Below, piece by piece: positions 60,226 to 64,000 of a DNA stretch of 64,000 bases. Within the stretch, counting starts at the first letter, position 1, and each line of letters starts with the position of its first letter. The DNA lies in assembly GCF_034355335.1 (NCBI RefSeq), contig NZ_CP136422.1:2762501-2826500 (forward strand), written 5' to 3'. The translations under genes and the position numbers were made by a program. The stretch is from Blautia coccoides (lineage in GTDB: Bacteria; Bacillota; Clostridia; Lachnospirales; Lachnospiraceae). Under the pieces are notes generated by a model. That model was given only the letters and a program-made list of their open reading frames with translations, had not been told where the DNA came from and did no database searches.

Positions 60226-60972
60226 CTAAACGTTTACCGGAAAATAAATATCAATCTCGGAATTCTCATCATCCGGGCCTGTAAAACGTTCTGTATAGCA
60301 TTCAAAGTCATCACGTCCGGCAAGTTCAAAACCGCTTTTGGGGAACCAGACAACCCAGATATAATGATATGTCCGGATCAGGGTGTCTACGGTTCCCTTA
60401 TGGGTAAATTTTGCGTATGTTCCGCCGCACAGTTTTTTTATTTTCATATCTTTTGGAACCGGATAATTGTCGGGAATCTCAACACCTGCAAAGGCGGAAG
60501 ATTCACTGTCTGTATGAAAGTCATCAGAAGAACAGGTGGATCCGGCTTCATAGACGCCATACCGCTTGTTTGCCAGCAGTTCGGCAGGAACCTTCGTGTT
60601 AAACTGCTGCCATGCGGCCACTGATTCATTGCCGCTGACCGTTGTATGGAACCGGATACCCATGATAGTCACGGCAGGTATGACCGTGATCTCAGGATGT
60701 AATCCCGCATGGGTGACAATGGATTGGTCGGGCATCTGTGCTGACTGCCGGTTTCCGATCAAAATATCAATTCCGCGTTTTCTGTATTCCGTAGGTGTCA
60801 TGGCATATCTGTCTTTAAAAGCCCGGGTGAAGCTCTCTGCTGATTCAAAATACAGAGACAGCCCGATATCAATTATCTTTTTTTTGCTGTGAGTCAGTTC
60901 CCACGCCGCCTGTGTCAGGCGCCTGCCTCTTATATAGCTCCCGATGGTTTCACCCATAACTGCGCTGGTGGT
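60226..60972 (-). pseudogene. AraC/Rob-like regulator, 5'-truncated
   Basis: The readable part starts in the first HTH region (VMGETIGSYIRGRRLTQAAW) and continues through the second HTH (IIDIGLSLYFESAESFTRAF) and a complete GyrI-like small-molecule-binding domain to PVNV. Family members have about 40 more N-terminal residues with the first part of HTH1. Here the frame instead runs on into sequence belonging to the C45 gene. No ribosome site precedes the possible ATG at 60957. Confidence 0.75.
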
Positions 60973-61720
60973 TTGTGGAAGTGAGATACGTTTTGTCACT
61001 GCTTCCATCCAGGATTTCGTAAGATTTATGGCCGTCAATACATTGTAATAATGCTATTCTATCACAGCTGTCAGCTAACATCAAATTGATATTAAAACCA
61101 ATCGGGGCATCCATAGCCCAATGGACCGCTTCATCCACAGTTTTGCAGTTTTCCAGTATACTGCGGACAACGATCCAAAGCTGAAAGCCTGTCACACCTG
61201 CTTTTTGTGCACCCTCGAAATTGCCCACGGGAAGTCCGTTGCCGGCCTGACAGACAGCAAGACCGTGTTCATTCATTCCGTCACCTCTGCCGAAGAGATG
61301 CAGAGTCGAGCCAATATAGCTGTATTTTCCTTCAATCGCCGTATAAGCAAAGCACATTTCTTCCAACTCATCATGAAAATCATAATTTCTTGCCATCATA
61401 GTATGGCCGTTTTCTGTTTTGGAGGGCAGCGCCGCCATCAGGCTGCACCCGCGCTCCAGATATGTCATTGCATAGAAAATGATCTGTTCTCCTCTCACAC
61501 CGACTGTATCTGAAAATCCTCTGATCTCCTCATTGATACCGGGACAGTACCTGTCCAGAAGAGCAGTGATCTGTGCGTATTTATCCCGGGGATAAGTGTT
61601 TGGAGGAAGCAAAGCTTTCTGCAGCAGATCAGGGGCAGACAATATCCAGTTTCCTATCTGTGTTCCCACTTCATAGCTTGTTCCCGAAAAATTTTTCAAA
61701 AATACATTGGTTTTTTCCAT
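60950..61720 (-). pseudogene. C45-type Ntn-hydrolase (penicillin acyltransferase-like), 3'-truncated
   Basis: A 256-residue frame with the N-terminal pro-region (SGTSYEVGTQIGNW), the catalytic Cys in YLERGCSLMAALPS, ARNYDFHDELEE, GMNEHGLAVCQAG and the SYEILD...TSTNHQR segment. Full-length relatives have some 60-90 more residues. The frame stops at 60950 a few codons after TNHQR, where AraC sequence begins. AAAGGA precedes the ATG at 61720. The catalytic core is present, so residual activity cannot be excluded. Confidence 0.75.
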
Positions 61721-61981
61721 ATTTTTTACCATTCCTTTCTTTGATAAAAGGATTATAATTTGAAACAGAGATAGAAACTTGATATTTTTTGCGGTATGTA
61801 CTGGAGAGCCGTTAGAGGTATTTCGGAGACGGGCATGGGAGATACCGTCAGAAGTATTTTCAAGGCAGACAAGCATTGCGCCGGCAACTTAGCTGCCGTA
61901 TGGGGCAACTGGGTTTCCGGCCTGTTGCGCATTTGGACGGAGTCTGCTATGGTTGACACAGAAGGGAAAGGAGATGGCAGC

Positions 61982-62422
61982 GTGAAGATTACAGTGCACA
62001 CGGACGCAGAAGAGAAAGAGATCAATATCCACGTGACCTGCCCAGGCATGACGCCGGAGATCGAGAGGATACTCTCCATGCTGCATATGCTGAATAAACA
62101 GCTTGTGGGACATAAGGAGGGGGAGATGCATCTGATCGAAGCGGCGGATGTGCTGTATATTGATACAGCAGATAAAAGAACATTTTTGTACACTAAAAAT
62201 GAGATATATGAGACTGAGCTTAAACTCTATGAACTGGAAGAACAACTGAAGGACGCTGATTTTTTCAGGGCAAATAAGTCCTGCATTATAAACTTTAGAC
62301 ACATTGCGTCCTTGAAGTCAGAGCTGAACCGGCGTCTTCTTGTAACAATGACAAACGGAGAAAAACTGATCGTGTCCAGACAATATGCAGAGTATGTAAA
62401 AGAGAAACTGGAGGTGCGGTAG
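61982..62422 (+). CDS. LytTR-type DNA-binding protein
   Basis: A 146-residue regulator. The N-terminal 55 residues form a short alpha-beta region (VKITVHTDAEEKEINIHVTC), followed by a LytTR domain: EAADVLYIDTADKRTFLYTK, DADFFRANKSCIINFRHIAS and NGEKLIVSRQYAEYVKEKL. These stand-alone LytTR proteins are regularly paired with DUF3021 membrane proteins, as here (3 bp gap), and control ABC transporter genes. The GTG start at 61982 has AAAGGAG about 8 bases upstream. Confidence 0.9.
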   Translation: MKITVHTDAEEKEINIHVTCPGMTPEIERILSMLHMLNKQLVGHKEGEMHLIEAADVLYIDTADKRTFLYTKNEIYETELKLYELEEQLKDADFFRANKSCIINFRHIASLKSELNRRLLVTMTNGEKLIVSRQYAEYVKEKLEVR

Positions 62423-62425
62423 TGT

Positions 62426-62917
62426 ATGGAAAAGAATAAGACGGTATTTGACTTTTTGGGAAATATGTTTTGCATTTACGGAATCACTGCGGCAATGCTC
62501 ATACTGTTCGCTCTGGCCTTTGGTGAAACCGCCAAGGAAATCTCAGGTATGTTCCGCCTCGGAAAGCAGGGAATCCCTCTGGAAGTTATGGCAGAATTTC
62601 TGCTGACTTCTTTTTTGGTCACATGTATGCAGTATCTGTTTTTTTCGGAGAAGATTTTTAAGCATATGTCAGGAAACAGGCGGACAGTATACATGCTCCT
62701 GTCAATTTTTGTGATCACCAGTGCGGCAATATGGAAATTCAGATGGTTTCCTGTCAATATGTGGGAGCCGTGGGCGTGCTTCTTTCTAAGCTTTTTCGTC
62801 AGCGTTTTGGTGAGCATAGGTGTCATGAGACTGAAGATAAAGGCGGAGGACCGCAAGCTGGAAGAAGGACTGAAACGGATGAAGGAAAAATGGAAAGAGG
62901 AAGGGAAGGAATCATAA
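62426..62917 (+). CDS. DUF3021 membrane protein
   Basis: A 163-residue protein with four membrane helices (about 10-32, 45-72, 82-105, 112-132) and a charged cytoplasmic tail rich in Lys and Glu. It matches DUF3021, the usual partner of LytTR regulators, and is thought to restrain or sense for them. It lies 3 bp after the LytTR gene and 1 bp before the ATPase gene. Confidence 0.88.
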   Translation: MEKNKTVFDFLGNMFCIYGITAAMLILFALAFGETAKEISGMFRLGKQGIPLEVMAEFLLTSFLVTCMQYLFFSEKIFKHMSGNRRTVYMLLSIFVITSAAIWKFRWFPVNMWEPWACFFLSFFVSVLVSIGVMRLKIKAEDRKLEEGLKRMKEKWKEEGKES

Positions 62918-62918
62918 T

Positions 62919-63773
62919 ATGGGTTGTGAATGCAGCATCAAAATAATGGATATCACCCAAAGATTCGGGGATAAAACAGTTTTAAAAAGTATTGATCTGA
63001 CACTCAGAAAAGGGGAAATCTTTGGCCTTTTGGGTCCGTCCGGAGCAGGGAAAACCACCCTCATCAAAATCCTTACAGGGCAGCTTGTGCAGACCGGAGG
63101 AAGGGCGGAAGTGCTGGGGACAGATACCAGAGCGCTTACCAGCAGTATTTACACAAAAATGGGGATGGTGCTTGACAACACAGGATTGTATGAACGGCTG
63201 AGCTGTCGTGACAATCTGGCACTGTTTGCACAGATTTACAGGATACCCAAGACGAAAATCCGGGAAATTTTAGGGGAAGTAGGTCTTTTGGAGGCAGAGA
63301 AACGTCCGGTCAGCAAACTTTCAAAGGGAATGCGGCAGCGCCTGGTCATGGCAAGGGCATTGATGCACAGTCCTGAAATCTTATTTCTGGACGAACCAGG
63401 AAGTGCCCTGGACCCTTCCACAGTAAATGAGATCCATGATCTGATCCGCAGAGAACAGACGAAAGGCGCGACGATCTTTTTGACCACACATAATATGGAG
63501 GAGGCGGCAAAGCTATGCGACCATGTAGCCCTTCTTCACGAGGGAAATATCGTGGAATACGGAAAACCGGAAGAAATCTGCAGGAAATATAATTACCAGA
63601 ACAGGATTAAGATTCTGCTGAAAAACGGCAGGGAGATCATTCTTCAAAATGAGAAGAAAGAAGCCGGCAGGATCCAGGAGCTTTTTGCGTCGGAACAGGT
63701 GGAGAGCATCCATTCCACAGAGCCGAATCTGGAGACGGTCTTCCTGGAACTGACCGGAAGGAGGTTTGAATAG
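62919..63773 (+). CDS. ABC transporter ATPase
   Basis: A 284-residue ATPase: Walker A GPSGAGKTTLIKIL, signature LSKGMRQRLVMARALMHSP, Walker B ILFLDEPGSALDPS and the switch His in LTTHNMEEA. The C-terminal 70 residues resemble the extension of drug/peptide exporter ATPases paired with ABC-2 permeases. It is coupled to the LytTR-DUF3021 genes and to the following permease gene, probably a self-regulated export system. Confidence 0.93.
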   Translation: MGCECSIKIMDITQRFGDKTVLKSIDLTLRKGEIFGLLGPSGAGKTTLIKILTGQLVQTGGRAEVLGTDTRALTSSIYTKMGMVLDNTGLYERLSCRDNLALFAQIYRIPKTKIREILGEVGLLEAEKRPVSKLSKGMRQRLVMARALMHSPEILFLDEPGSALDPSTVNEIHDLIRREQTKGATIFLTTHNMEEAAKLCDHVALLHEGNIVEYGKPEEICRKYNYQNRIKILLKNGREIILQNEKKEAGRIQELFASEQVESIHSTEPNLETVFLELTGRRFE

Positions 63774-63774
63774 T

Positions 63775-64000
63775 ATGGATGGGAGAAAGATATGTGCCGT
63801 GTGGAAAAAACAGGTAAAAGACACTTTGAAAAATAAGGTCATACTGATCCAGTTCATTATGTTTCCCATGCTGACTGCTGTGATGCAGAATGCCATGGAC
63901 ATACAGGGAATGCCGAAAAACTATTTTGTCACGCTCTTTGCCACCATGTACATTGGCATGGCACCGCTCACAGCCATGGCTGCCATTATCTCGGAAGAAA
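63775..64000 (+). CDS. ABC-2 type permease, 5' part only
   Basis: The first 75 codons of a permease that runs off the window. It starts DGRKICAVWKKQVKDTLKNK then VILIQFIMFPMLTAVMQNAM, a cytoplasmic amphipathic lead followed by the first membrane helix, as in ABC-2 exporters. The ATG lies 1 bp after the ATPase stop, with GGAGG upstream inside the ATPase gene. Confidence 0.85.
   Translation, partial: MDGRKICAVWKKQVKDTLKNKVILIQFIMFPMLTAVMQNAMDIQGMPKNYFVTLFATMYIGMAPLTAMAAIISEE

Noticed and set aside
61737..61981. In-frame N-terminal extension of the LytTR gene
   Set aside because: The extension has no LytTR-family features and the GTG at 61982 has a good ribosome site; the stretch holds no gene that I can name.

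Overview
The window reads as chromosomal DNA of a Gram-positive, spore-forming gut anaerobe of the Lachnospiraceae, most like Blautia (inference). The evidence is strong AGGAGG ribosome sites, medium GC by eye, a spore photoproduct lyase homologue, an FMN-riboswitch/RibU pair, an RsgI-like anti-sigma protein, a BceRSAB module, a LytTR-DUF3021-ABC set and a permuted GH3 enzyme. I recognised no rRNA, tRNA or CRISPR array and no complete insertion sequence.

Layout. 0.2-17.4 kb (+): a compact exopolysaccharide locus built around Gram-positive Pel-type genes: DUF2304, a degenerate SDR fused to a PelD-like c-di-GMP receptor, a PelE-like protein, a GT-C-like membrane protein, GT2, DUF2194, PelF, PelG, a flippase, a ParB-like DGSHR protein, two GT2 enzymes and a DUF4832 protein. 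17.4-20.0 kb (-): cupin protein and AraC regulator. 20.1-22.9 kb: a decayed VOC gene, a small Cys-containing protein, then promoter, FMN riboswitch, terminator, RibU and a flavin-binding protein. 23.0-25.5 kb: ManD/RspA-type dehydratase with a divergent AraC regulator. 25.6-27.1 kb: tyrosine recombinase, an invertible promoter/terminator cassette and a small protein resembling the RNA polymerase alpha C-terminal domain. 27.3-36.5 kb: nitroreductase, ATC hydrolase, NYN-OST-HTH protein, an ArAE transporter, a flavodoxin lipoprotein and a MoxR-DUF58-transglutaminase operon. 36.7-43.6 kb: cold-shock gene with a leader terminator, peroxiredoxin, MFS transporter with three envelope proteins, GNAT, SPL-like radical SAM protein and AraC. 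43.9-46.5 kb: permuted GH3 glycosidase. 47.2-49.2 kb: a secreted protein with a Cys-every-six ladder and His-rich repeats, an ECF sigma factor, and an RsgI-like anti-sigma with a His-rich tail. 49.5-55.1 kb: MerR/TipAS regulator and BceRSAB. 55.2-61.7 kb: phosphatase, MATE pump, a transport/peptidase group whose M20 peptidase is frameshifted, and two truncated genes joined at a deletion scar. 62.0-64 kb: LytTR, DUF3021, ABC ATPase and the start of its permease.

Most notable: (1) the recombinase-inverton-alphaCTD-like unit, in which every part of a switch can be read; (2) the sigma/anti-sigma/Cys-His-rich secreted protein operon, a plausible metal- or redox-sensing envelope system not familiar to me; (3) the Pel-type locus whose c-di-GMP receptor carries an apparently dead SDR and whose DUF2194 protein shows no deacetylase motifs.
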